Below, one piece after another: positions 17,988 through 29,083 of a DNA stretch of 60,000 nucleotides. Every line of letters begins with the position of its first letter. The stretch's first letter is position 1. Made by a program: the position numbers and the translations under genes. The stretch is from Chrysomallon squamiferum. Taxonomy: Eukaryota > Mollusca > Gastropoda > Neomphalida > Peltospiridae. The stretch lies in the NCBI GenBank assembly GCA_012295275.1, contig CM022668.1, positions 10,896,863 through 10,956,862 on the forward strand. Reading direction: 5' to 3'. Below the pieces are notes generated by a model. That model did not search any database, was not told where the DNA came from, and saw only the letters and a list, made by a program, of their open reading frames with translations.

Positions 17988-19517
17988 TTTTGTTTAATTA
18001 ATATATTTATTTATCTATTAGATATTTTCAAAAAATAAAATTCGATAGAGAATGTGTTCAAACACTAGATGATAAAAACGATGTGGGTGAACACGACATT
18101 ATGTTACTTCTGATTATCGTAATGCAGATAAGAACGAGTATCACAATGATGATGATGATGATAATATTAATACCAGAACACGTATTTCTCTTGTTGCAAA
18201 TATTGGTTTCAATTTTGGTATCGTTGCCATAGCACTGTTTGCCACCATGTTGTGGCTTTGGGTTGACACAGGCACGTTTGTATGTATGTTTCTTAGTTCC
18301 AACCATACATGTTGAGCTACACGATTCATTAAAATATAATATCCAAGAATTCCATCCTCCATCGACTAGAAAAGACAAATGTAATTAAATAAATGACTAC
18401 TACAATTGCTACGAATACCACCAAAACCATCACTAATACTACCACTACAACTAAAATTGGTACTACTACTATTTCCATTGACTACTATTTTGTTTCACTG
18501 GTATAAATACTTCTACTAATACTACAAGAATAACCACTACTGGTACTGCGTCTAGATCTGCGGCTATTAAAACTGTTATAGAACTAGTATTCATAATGGT
18601 GCTTGTTGTGAAATACGCTATGCTTAGTGTCATTTAAGTGAAATTAATCAAGGTATGATTTATTTAAATAATATTAGTTTTCTTCCTCTTTTAAAAAATT
18701 AGCTAGCTAATAATCTCATCTAAGGGGAAAAAAGTAAAGAAAGTATTGTAAATATAGGTCAGATATATGACTTAGAAAATATCACATACTATTAGCAGAG
18801 TGACAGAATACAGCACTGGCATGACTTAATATGAGGATGTGAAGGGGAAGAGAAACGGGGCAGTATACTAGCAAGAGCAAGAACAGGAAATATGGAAAAG
18901 AAAGGAGAGGAGATATCAAAGAAAATAGGCAGGAGATAAGGGAATAAAGAGAGATATAAGAGATGAGGAGGAAAAAGGCACAGGATAACAATGAATAATT
19001 ACAGGAGATAAATGGAAAAAAAGGTAAATCATAAGAATAAGAATGAACAGACAGTACAGTAAAATCGACAGTACATCAGTAAGACAAAGTACATGGGAAA
19101 TGCAGGATAAACGACAGATTTTTTCAATAAGAAACAGGAAATAGGGAAGAGAGATTACAGTAGACAAAAGTAGAAAAAAGAAAGAAGATAAGGTAGAGAA
19201 AGTGTGCTAAGTAAGGAAGAGATGCGAATTGTTAAGACAACCAAAGAAAAATCAGTTTGGTCACATGTTCAGTAGAACTTACCTGGACATCTAATGCCGG
19301 TGTCGCATTCGCGGGTTTCAAATTTGACCATGTGACTAGAACACATCTTTCCACCGTATTGAGGTTTGGGATGATCACACTTTCTTGAACACATCATTTT
19401 CTTGGTGCCAGTTTCGCACGTGACATCACATACACCGTGTATTACAATTTGCCATGATCCCCAAGCTCCATCAACTGTAAAGTAAATGGCTCCTTTATTA
19501 TAAATACTTCATATTCT

Positions 19518-19563
<46 letters not shown>

Positions 19564-20201
19564 CACAAACACTTTCATACAGACACAGAGTGATAGAGAG
19601 AGACACATATTTACTTACTGGAAAAGGAAAAAGTAGAAGAACATGAACAACTATAAGAATAACACCATTTGAAGTACGAAACCTCTTGTTTCTGATTTAA
19701 ATCGGTTTCAGTTGCAGTGTGACCTAACCCGTTTTAATGAGAATTAATTCCATGTAAGGAATGCATTCCGTAAAAACAATATCTCTGAACGAATCATATG
19801 ACGACGATGACAACGAAGTAGAAAAGGAAAAATAATAAAATGAAGAAACGAGACAGAAGACAAGGAAAGGCAACCCTTAGAGTGATGAGTGAATGATGTA
19901 CATTTGATGCACCAGGACAAGAAATGCCTGAAAAACATGTTTTGAGTAGAGATGTCTTTCCGAGACTATTTCTCAAATAGTCTACCTGTACTCTTTGATA
20001 ATGTATTACTATTACAATAGTATACCACCATGGCGGTATTAAATTACAGTCTAAATAAAACCCTGCCATAGTTCATCTAATCGCCTGGATCACTTAGTTG
20101 GTGATAATGAGAACTTTAAGCAGTGGAACAGTAACACTAACGTAACTACATAAATTACCAACAGTTACTACACATACCACCAAAACCATCACTACTAGTA
20201 T

Positions 20202-20249
<48 letters not shown>

Positions 20250-21336
20250 AACAACGACTACAACTACTATTATAACAAAAATTGGTACTCCACTATTTCC
20301 ATTACTATTTTTTACTGCTAGAAATACTACTACTGCTAATACCACTAGAGTACTCACTACTGGTACTGCGTCTAGGTCTGCAACTATTAAGACTCTAATA
20401 GAAGTAGTAGTCATAATGGTGTTTGTCGTGCAACTATTAAGCTTACTGTCATTTAAGTGACATTAATCAAGGTATTATTTATTTCAATAATATTCATTTT
20501 CTTCCTCTTTTTAAAAATTTCCTAGCTAATAATGTCATTTAAGGGAGAAAAAAGTTAAGAATATATTGTAAATTTAGGTCAGATGTATGACTTAGAAAAT
20601 ATCACATACTATTAGCAGAGTGACAGAATATAGCAGTGGTATAACTTAATATGAGGATGAGAAGGGGAAGAAAAATGGGGCAGTATACTAGCAAGAGCAA
20701 GAACAGGAAATATGGAAAAGAAAGGAGAGGAGATATCAAAGAAAATAGGCAGGAGATAAGGGAATAAAGAGAGATATAAGAGATGAGGAGGAAAAAGACA
20801 GAGGATAACGATGAATAATTACAGGAGAAAAATGGAAAAATAGGTAAATCATCAGAATAAGAATGAACAGACAGTACAGTACAATCGACAGTACATCAGT
20901 AAGACAAAGTACATGGGAAATGCAGGATAAAAGACATATTTTGTCAAGAATAAAAAGGAAAGAGGGAAGAGAGATTACAGTAGACAAAAGTAGAAAAAAG
21001 AAAGAAGATAAGGTAGAGAAAGTGTGCGAAATAAGGAAGAGATGCGAATTGTTAAGACAACCAAAGAAAAATCAGTTTGGTCACATGTTCAGTAGAACTT
21101 ACCTGGACATCTAATGCCGGTGTCGCATTCGCGGGTTTCAAATTTGACCATGTCACCCGAACACATCTTTCCACCGTATTGAGGTTTGGGGTGGTCACAC
21201 TTTCTTGTATACCTAATTTTGTTGGTGCCAATTTCGCACGTGACATCACATGCACCGTGTATTACAATTTGCCATGATCCCCAAGCTCCATCAACTGTAA
21301 AGTAAATGGCTCCTTTATTATAAATACTTCATATAC

Positions 21337-21375
<39 letters not shown>

Positions 21376-24300
21376 ACACACACACACACACACATGCACA
21401 AACACTTATATACAGACACAGAGTGATAGAGAGAGACACATATTTACTTACTGGAAAAGGAAAAAGTAGAAGAACATGAACAACTATAAGAATAACACCA
21501 TTTGAAGTACGAAACCTCTTGTTTCTGATTTAAATCGGTTTCAGTTGCAGTGTGACCTAACCCGTTTTAATGAGAATGATTTCCATTTAAGGAATGCATT
21601 CTGTATAAACAATATCTCTGAACGAATCATACGACGACGATGACAACGAAAAAGAAAAGGAAAAAGAATAAAAAGAATAAAGGAGAAAGAATACAAGGAA
21701 AGGCAACCCTTAGAGTGATAAGTGAATGATGTACAATTGACATACCAGGACAAGAAATGCCTGAAAAACATGTTTTGAGTAGAGATATCTTTCCGAGACT
21801 ATTTATCAAATAGTCTGCCTGTACACTTTTTTAATGTATTACTACTACAATAGTATACCACCATGCCGGTGTTAAATTACAGTCTAAATAAAACCCTGCC
21901 ATAGTTCATCTAATCGCCTAGATCACTTAGATGGTGATAATGAGAACTTTAAGCAGTGGAACAGTAACGCTAACGTAATTACATAAATGACCTACTACAG
22001 TTACTACAGATACCATCAAAACGATCTCTACTGCTACTACTACTACTAGTACTACTACTATTACTGCTACTACAACAACGACTGCAACTACTATTATAAT
22101 TAAAATTGGTACTCCGCTATTTCCACTGATTATTATTTTTCACTGCTAGAAATACTACTACTATTAATACTACTAGAATAATCACTACTGGTACTGCGAT
22201 AAGGTCTGCGACTATTAATATTGTTATAGAAGTAGTATTCATTATGGTGTTTGTCGTGGAACTACTAAGCTTAGTGTCATTTAAATGAAATTAATCAAGG
22301 TATTATTTATTTCAATAATATTCATTTTCTTCCTCTTTTTAAAAATTTCCTAGCTAATAATGTCATTTAAGGGAGAAAAAAGTTAAAATATGTTTTGTAA
22401 ATTTAGGTCAGATATATGACTTAGAAAATATCACATACTATTAGCGGAGTGACAGAATACAGCAGTGGTATAACTTAATATGAGGATGAGAAGGGGAAGA
22501 GAAACGGGGCAGTATACTAGCAAGAGCAAGAACAGGAAATATGGAAAAGAAAGGAGAGGAGATATCAATGAAAATAGGCAGGAGATAAGGGAATAAAAAG
22601 AGCATATAAGAGATGAGGAGGAAAAAGACACAGGATAACGATGAATAATTACAGGAGAGAAATAGAAAAATAGGTAAATCATCAGAATAAGAATGAACAG
22701 ACAGTACAGTAAAATCGACAGTACATCAGTAAGACAAAGTACATGGGAAATGCAGGATAAAAGACAGATTTTTTCAATAAGAAACAGGAAATAGGGAAGA
22801 GAGATTACAGTAGACAAAAGTAGAAAAAAGAAAGAAGATAAGGTAGAGAAAGTGTGCGAAATAAGGAAGAGATGCGAATTGTTAAGACAACCAAAGAAAA
22901 ATCAGTTTGGTCACATGTTCAGTAGGACTTACCTGGACATCTAATGCCGGTGTCGCATTCGCGGGTTTCAAATTTGACCATGTCACCCGAACACATCTTT
23001 CCACCGTATTGAGGTTTGGGGTGGTCACACTTTCTTGTATATCTAATTTTCTTCCTGCCAATTTCGCACGTGACATCACATGCACCTTTTATTGTAATTT
23101 GCCACGATCCCCAAGCTCCATCCACTGTAAAGTAAATGGCTCCTTTATTATAAATGTTTCATATACTAATACAGTCACACACTCACACATGCACAAACAT
23201 ATACATAAACACAGAGAGTGATAGAGAGAGATACATATTTACTTACTGTAAAAGGAAAAAGTAGAAGAACATGAACAACAATAAGAATAACACCATTTGA
23301 AGAACGAAACCTCTTGTTTCTGATGGAAATCGGTTACTGTTGCAGTGTGACCTAACCCGTTTTAATGAGAATTATTTCCATGTTAGGAATGCATTGGGAA
23401 AAAACAATAGCTATGAACGAATCATACGACGACGATGACAACAAAGAAGAAAAGGATAAATAATAACAAGAAGAAACGAGAAAGAATACAAGGAAAGGCA
23501 ACCCTTAGAGTGATAAGTAAATGATGTACATTTGACGCATCCAGAACAAGAAATGCCTGAAAATCATGTTTTGAGTAGAGATGTCTTTCCGAGACTATTT
23601 ATGAAACAGTCTGCCTGTGCACTTTGTTAATGTATTACTACTACAATAGTATAGCACCATGCCGGTGTTAAATTACAGTCTAAATAAAACCCTGCCATAG
23701 TTCATCTAATCGCCTAGATCACTTAGATGGTGATAATGAGAACTTTAAGCAGAGGAACAGTAACACTAACGTAATCACATAAATGACCTACTACAGTTAC
23801 TACAGATACCACCAAAACCATTACTACTACTACTTATACTACTACTACTACTACTACTACTACTATTACTGCTACTAAAACTACAACTACACCTACTATT
23901 GTAACTAAAATTGGTACCTTTTTCCACTGACTAGTATTTTTTACTGCTAGAAATACTACTACTACTAATACTACTAGAAGAATCGCTACTGGTACTGCAT
24001 CTAGGGCTGCGACTATTAATACTGTTATAGAAGCAGTAGTCATAATGGTCCTTATCGTGGAAAACGCTATGCTTAGTGTCATTTAAGTGAAATTAATCAA
24101 GTTATTATTTATTTAAATACTATTCATTTTCTTCCACTTTTTAAAAATTAGCTAGCTAATAATGTCATTTAAGGAAGAAAAAAGTAAAAAATGTATTGTA
24201 AATTTAGGTCAGATGTATGACTTAGAAAATATCACATACTATTAGCAGACTGACAGAATACAGCACTGGCATGACTTAATATGAGGATGAGAAGGGGAAG

Positions 24301-26558
24301 AAAAATGGGGCAATATACTAGCAAGAGCAAGAACAGGAAATATGGAAAAGAAAGGAGAGGAGATATCAAAGAAAATAGGCAGGAGATAAGGGAATAAAGA
24401 GAGATATAAGAGATGAGGAGGAAAAAGACAGAGGATAACGATGAATAATTACAGGAGAAAAATAGGTAAATCATAAGAATAAGAATGAACAGACAGTACA
24501 GTAAAATCGACAGTACATCAGTAAGACAAAGTACATGGGAAATGCAGGATAAAAGAGAGATCTTTTCAAGAATAAAAAGGAAAGAGGGAAGAAAGATTCC
24601 AGTAGAAAAAGTAGAAAAAAGAAAGAAGATAAGGTAGAGAAAGAGTCCGAAGTAAGGACGAGAATTGAATTGTTAAGACAACCAAGGAAAAATCAGTTTG
24701 GTCACATGTTCAGTAGGACTTACCTGGACATCTAATGCCGGTGTCGCATTCGCGGGTTTCAAATCTGACCATGTCACCCGAACACATCTTTCCACCGTAT
24801 TGAGGTTTGGGGTGGTCACACTTCCGTGTATATCTAATTTTCTTCCTGCCAGTTTCGCACGTGACATCACATGCACCGTGTATTACAATTTGCCATGATC
24901 CCCAAGCTCCATCAACTGTAAAGTAAATGGCTCCTTTATTATAAATACTTCATATACTAATACACACACACACACAGAGAGACATGTACAAACACTTTCA
25001 TAAAGACACAGATTGATAGAGAGAGATACATATTTACTTACTGTAAAAGGAAAAAGTAGAAGAACATGAACAACAATAAGAATAACACCATTTGAAGTAC
25101 GAAAACTCTTGTGTCTGATGGAAATCGGTTTGAATTGCAGTGTGACCTAACCCGTTTTAATGAGAATGATTTCCATGTAAGGAATGCATAGGGAAAAAGC
25201 AATAGCTATGCCTTCATAGCATGACTTAATATGAGGATGAGAAGGGGAAGAGAAACGGGGCAGTATACTAGCAAGAGCAAGAACAGGAAATATGGAAAAG
25301 AAAGGACGAAAAAAGACAGGAGATAAAGGAATAAAAAGATAAGAGATGAGGATGAAAAGAAACCTCAGAAGATAACATTTAAAATTAAATGAGACAAATT
25401 GGAAAATGGGAAAATGATAAGAATAATAATAAATATACCGGTTTTAATGAGAGTGATTTCCATGTAAAGAATGCATGTGGAAAAAACAATAACTGTGAAC
25501 GAATCATACGACGATGATGAGAAAGAAGAAGAAAAGGAATAACAGCAAATAAAAATAAAAATAGAAAGAAAGAAAGAAAAAGAATTGGCAAGGCACCGCT
25601 TAGAGTGATAAGTGAATGATATACGTTTGACGCACCAGAACAAGACATGTCTGAAATGCATGTTTTGAGTAGAGATTTCTTTCTGGGACCTTTACAAGTC
25701 ATTCCTTTAAACTGCGGTTTCGGCCGATCACAGAATCGTATGTATTGGTATTGTCTCGTGCCTTTTCCACACGTAGCATCGCACTTTCCTATAGTGTTCT
25801 CCCTCCATCTTCCCCATCCGCCATTAACTGTAGAACAAAGTAATTCAGAGCTGTCATGGTAAATTAGAGCGTGAATTTCTGAATTTCAGTGACATCTTAG
25901 TTCATTGGGCACAAAGGCAGCATTAGTAATAAGGGATAGTATCGTATAGTAACAGATGATGATGATGATGATGAAGACTCTAATAATGACGACGATAATA
26001 TCTGTTACGAAGATAGGTAATTTCGCTATTTCAGTATTACAGTAGCATAATGCCATGATGGTATTAAATTACTGTCTAAATTTGAAATTGTTAACCTCTG
26101 TCATAGTTCGTCTAATCGCCTATATCACTTAGACGCTCATAACGAGTACATTAAGCAGTTGAACCATAATACTAATGATGGTAATGGTTGATATAGATAG
26201 TTTAAAAAAAACAAAAAAAAAATAATAATAATAATAAAAAAAAATAAAATGATGATGATGAAAATTAATTTTAGCAACTCATAATCACAGCAACATCAAT
26301 GTAAATTACTTTTGGTTTTAATCCAATCATAAAATTATCAAAATAAAGTCAATTGGTATCACTTTCCAAACAAGTTCATCATTCTGACGTATCTACCGAG
26401 ATGAAAATTCCTTGCAGTTTAGCACAGTATAAACTCCGCCAGGAAGTGGTCGGTAGACGACGGCGCATGTTCTTTCAAAACCTTTATTTAATAGTTTCTT
26501 TATCACAATAGCAAAATTGGTAAGTCTTGAGCCTATACATATAAATAAAAAACAATAA

Positions 26559-26593
<35 letters not shown>

Positions 26594-27528
26594 CAATAAT
26601 AATAATAGCAACAACAAAAAATGAAAATGTTTTTAAAATTGTAGGTACTGGATAAAATTATCAAAATAATATGTTAATTGCTATCACTGCTAAACAAGTG
26701 CATCATGACTAGACGAACGATACAGGTGAAAATGTGAGCGTGTTTGGCCAATGCATCATCTCATAGAGTCCTTCATTACTTACCACAACTGTCTCCACGG
26801 TTCAGAATCCCCACTGCTGTCACAGAGATAGATTCCTGTAAATCGATCACGCATTACTTACCACAGCAGTCTCCGCGGTTCAGAATCCCCACTGCTGTCA
26901 CATAGATAGATTGCTGTAAATCGACACGCATTACTTACCACAGCAGTCTCCACGGTTCAGAATCCCCACTGCTGTCACATAGATAGATTGCTGTAAATCG
27001 ACACGCCACCACGGCCATGAGTCTGTAGACAAAGTATGCGTGCACTGATAGGCAGAATTATAATTGGTTGAATTAACGCCATCCACTGCCCAGTACGCGT
27101 GGCCATTCATGAAAGTGGACGATTGTGTAGCGGGTTTACCCAAAGCCCAGTTCTTACAAACTGAAACCAAGGAATATAAATATAACAAAATTCCTGTCCT
27201 ATGTTTTAATATATTTAATATGGTACTGGTGTTACGGTTATTTTTAGTGTATGATCGATCACCTTTCACCCCTCTCTCGCTCTCTCTCTGTCTTTTTCTT
27301 ATGCCTGCAAACATACAAATAAACACACTGACATATGGTGTGTACTATCACATGTGGTTTGTTCGAATCTCGTTCAAGATGTAAACACATTTTTACCATT
27401 CTAAATGCAGTGTTACGTTCATTCATCATACATCAGTGTCTATATACTTATATTGATATATAATATATATACTTACCGCATCGCGTTACAATGCTAAACG
27501 TTACTGTAAAGTAAATTAAAAATGACAT
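16337..27528 (-). CDS. Gene B: FTP-TSP1 membrane protein with expanded TSP1 stalk; FTP exon 2 damaged
   Basis: Exons are 27528-27477, 27160-26939, (26532 to about 26323, damaged), 25827-25636, 24915-24724, 23124-22933, 21294-21103, 19474-19283, 18365-18174, 17837-17649, 17237-17058, 16921-16813 and 16571-16337. Without the damaged exon they sum to 2139 nt, an exact frame of 712 aa. It is a close paralogue of gene A, exon for exon, except that TSP1-2 is present four times, each within a 1.8-kb tandem block, giving eight TSP1 domains. All TSP1 exons are open with good splice sites and phase 1-1. The second FTP exon has a frameshift and stops, but skipping it keeps frame and leaves half a lectin domain. 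So B is either a truncated pseudogene or a receptor that has traded its lectin for a longer stalk. An assembly error at the frameshift is possible, but the exon shows several lesions. Confidence 0.7.
16699..16794. repeat. (GA)n microsatellite
   Basis: Pure GA tract in the last intron of gene B, 18 nt inside the donor; a positional homologue of the long gene A tract. Confidence 0.95.
16813..16921 (-). CDS. Gene B membrane-helix exon
   Basis: 109 nt, phase 1 to 2. Helix IAIISVLAILIVLIPVVYIV. The donor AG|GTGATT encodes a stop if retained, as in gene A. Confidence 0.84.
17058..17237 (-). CDS. Gene B TSP1-5 exon (membrane-proximal)
   Basis: 180 nt, phase 1-1. WSAW, CDEFC, two sequons, ends NWGLCG. 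Donor GTACTT. Confidence 0.85.
17649..17837 (-). CDS. Gene B TSP1-4 exon
   Basis: 189 nt, phase 1-1. WTSW and CSISCG; almost identical to gene A exon 7, including the weak GTATTA donor. Confidence 0.86.
18174..18365 (-). CDS. Gene B TSP1-3 exon
   Basis: 192 nt, phase 1-1. WNSW, sequon NES, CSSTC, RACVNPKPQHGG. Counterpart of gene A exon 6. Confidence 0.85.
19283..19474 (-). CDS. Gene B TSP1-2, copy 4
   Basis: 192 nt, phase 1-1. WGSWQIVIHG, CETGTKKMMCSRKC: an extra Cys replaces Tyr, giving an odd number of cysteines in this domain. Also SSHMVKF where the other copies have SGDMV. Confidence 0.86.
19913..19970 (-). pseudogene. Truncated 3' end of a TSP1-1 exon in tandem block 1
   Basis: About 58 nt match the 3' third of the exon at 25636-25827 ('gtttcagg'-less, no acceptor). 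Donor GTGCAT is kept. The 5' part was lost before amplification, since all three copies break at the same point. Confidence 0.7.
21103..21294 (-). CDS. Gene B TSP1-2, copy 3
   Basis: 192 nt, phase 1-1. WGSWQIVIHG, CEIGTNKIRYTRKC. Open, with intact splice sites. Confidence 0.86.
21746..21803 (-). pseudogene. Truncated 3' end of a TSP1-1 exon in tandem block 2
   Basis: Same fragment with donor GTATGT-like and the same 5' breakpoint. Confidence 0.7.
22933..23124 (-). CDS. Gene B TSP1-2, copy 2
   Basis: 192 nt, phase 1-1. WGSWQITIKG and CDVTCEIG distinguish it from its neighbours; the rest is almost identical. Confidence 0.86.
23542..23600 (-). pseudogene. Truncated 3' end of a TSP1-1 exon in tandem block 3
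   Basis: Same fragment; the donor GT has changed to AT. Confidence 0.68.
24724..24915 (-). CDS. Gene B TSP1-2, copy 1
   Basis: 192 nt, phase 1-1, acceptor TTTACAG, donor GTAAGT. WGSW, CDVTCETG, RKCDHPKPQYGG. Nearly identical to copies 2-4. Confidence 0.86.
25636..25827 (-). CDS. Gene B TSP1-1 exon
   Basis: 192 nt, phase 1-1, open. WGRW and CDATCG (O-fucose consensus) are present, then RFCDRPKPQ. Donor GTGCGT. It is diverged from gene A exon 4. Truncated copies of its 3' end lie in the tandem blocks downstream. Confidence 0.83.
26323..26532 (-). pseudogene. Gene B: damaged FTP exon 2
   Basis: Acceptor ATAG at 26534-26533 and the first half are good (GSRLTNF, RPLPGGVYTVLNC). The frame then shifts by one base before the GRYV codons and meets TAG at 26395-26393. 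In the shifted frame GRYVRM is readable, but another stop follows and the conserved LTLCEVIV strand is unrecognisable. The end coordinate is set by alignment to gene A and is approximate. Confidence 0.72.
26774..27006 (-). repeat. Three tandem copies of the 3' end of FTP exon 1 with its donor
   Basis: A unit of 77-78 bp starting 'cattacttaccac' occurs at 26774, 26852 and 26929. Each holds the last ~60 nt of the exon (the VTAV..LNRGDCC codons) plus the donor GTAAGT. Only the third (higher coordinate) copy is attached to the full exon. The other two lie in the intron as extra donors. Confidence 0.88.
26939..27160 (-). CDS. Gene B exon 2: FTP lectin, first half
   Basis: 222 nt, phase 1-1, intact. 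It keeps the CTH histidine, PWWRVDL and LNRGDCCG. Its 3' end and donor are duplicated twice more downstream (26774-26928). Confidence 0.82.
27477..27528 (-). CDS. Gene B exon 1: signal peptide
   Basis: 52 nt, MSFLIYFTVTFSIVTRC, donor G|GTAAGT. A 5' UTR acceptor (CCAG) lies 16 nt before the ATG as in gene A. Confidence 0.82.
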
Positions 27529-27700
27529 GATAGTAAAACAGGACCTGGAAAAAAGAAAAGCATTAATAAATGTATGTACAACACAAAATACAATAATATG
27601 TGTGCATGCGTGTATGAATGAATATAATTATGTAAGTATGGGTGTATCTGTCTATCTACCTGTTTATCTATATATATACATATTTACACACCCAGGTGCG

Positions 27701-27742
<42 letters not shown>

Positions 27743-28063
27743 ATATACATAAACACGAGAAAACTTACACCCTCTATATACATTTTTAATTAGAATATAT
27801 ATATATATATTTTTTTAAATTTGATATCAGATTAAAAATATTATTACAATACAAGAATATTAGTTTAATAGTAATATTGATAACAAACAAATAAATAGGT
27901 ATGTTTTGCTATTATTATTATCCTTGTATTCTTTAATCACGCATTAATGTAGTTTAAATAAGACAATAAATGTATTAAAAGTAATGATGATAATGATGAC
28001 AATAAAAAAAAATAAAAACAATGCAAAGCTTTCATTAAAGACAAACACAAGTTCTATAAAATA

Positions 28064-28108
<45 letters not shown>

Positions 28109-28747
28109 AAAAATAAAAAATAGCACTGAAATTTCTCTGTAGTGACGAATATTGATTGGTATCATTTTATTAAATGGCGCATTATTTCACAATAAAAACT
28201 CACCAAATGTTCACGTAATTATATCCTCAGCATTTTATTCATTATCGGACGGTACAGGTTAACTCCATCTAAATGAGGATTTTAGATAAATAAAATGTTT
28301 ATCGGGAATACAAAATTTACGTAAGCAAGAGAAATTCTCTGAAACTGTTAATTAATATAGAAAAAGCTTTCAGAAAAGTCGATCACGTCATCAAAACATG
28401 GAAATTATAAAAACTAATTTAAATCTCGTTGCAGATGTTAATCCTCGAGATTTTCTAGAGGGGTGTTTACAATATTGATTTAATATTTTTTTTGAATACC
28501 TTTTTCTGAATAGTTCCACTGATTTATCAAAAAATTGGCCTTCAAAAACTATCATCCACAAGAAAAGAAAATGTCTTGCTGAAATACTACTTCAGTTATT
28601 CTTCTGAAGTTATGATTATTGCTTTGTTGCAAAGATGTGAATTATTAATATAAAAAGGGATAAAAATATATATATATATATATTAAAAAATTAAAGAACA
28701 AAAAAGAGAAGAAAATAAATAAATAAGTAAGATGGATTAACATGATA

Positions 28748-28831
28748 TGACGTCAACAACGAAAGGCTAGATATTTGGTTTTGAATTTCGTCACATTCAC
28801 CGCTTACTGTCAGTCATACTTTGTGACGTCA
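28748..28831. promoter_or_regulatory. Two CRE-like palindromes upstream of gene B
   Basis: Exact TGACGTCA at 28748-28755 and 28824-28831, about 1.3 kb upstream of the start codon. The second lies in the block conserved with gene A ('gtgacgtcatatat'). Confidence 0.45.
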
Positions 28832-29012
28832 TATATTTTTGTAACTCAGTTTACAGAATGATAATACCAACAGACGTAGAATAGAACCAGACCACTACAG
28901 ATTTGAAAAGAAACCATGGCTAGCATGTTCTCTGTTAAAATAACAACGTGACAGTCTCTCGTTTACTCAGTGGACCAGAACTGACAGCGCTACCTCCTAA
29001 AGAATGTTTCAA

Positions 29013-29083
<71 letters not shown>

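Larger units (their letters stand above)
18385..25210 (-). repeat. Four tandem ~1.8-kb blocks, each with one TSP1-2 exon
   Basis: Exon starts are spaced 1820, 1830 and 1791 bp. Blocks (about 18385-20130, 20131-21965, 21966-23775 and 23776-25210) share one order, read on the plus strand: a CTA-rich trinucleotide stretch, 'ctaaaattggtac', a purine-rich tract, the TSP1-2 exon, a (CA)n stretch in most copies, and 'cctaacccgttttaatgagaat'. In the first three blocks this ends in a truncated 3' piece of the TSP1-1 exon joined to sequence matching 26030-26170. The fourth is cut short near 25200. Intron as well as exon is highly similar, so the copying is recent or is homogenised. Confidence 0.9.

Noticed and set aside
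21052-21255. Repeated 67-aa frames MHVMSRAKL... and plus-strand MVTCSV... in each tandem block
   Set aside because: They are other frames of the TSP1-2 exons; the true frame has the W-x-x-W and cysteine pattern and joins in phase.
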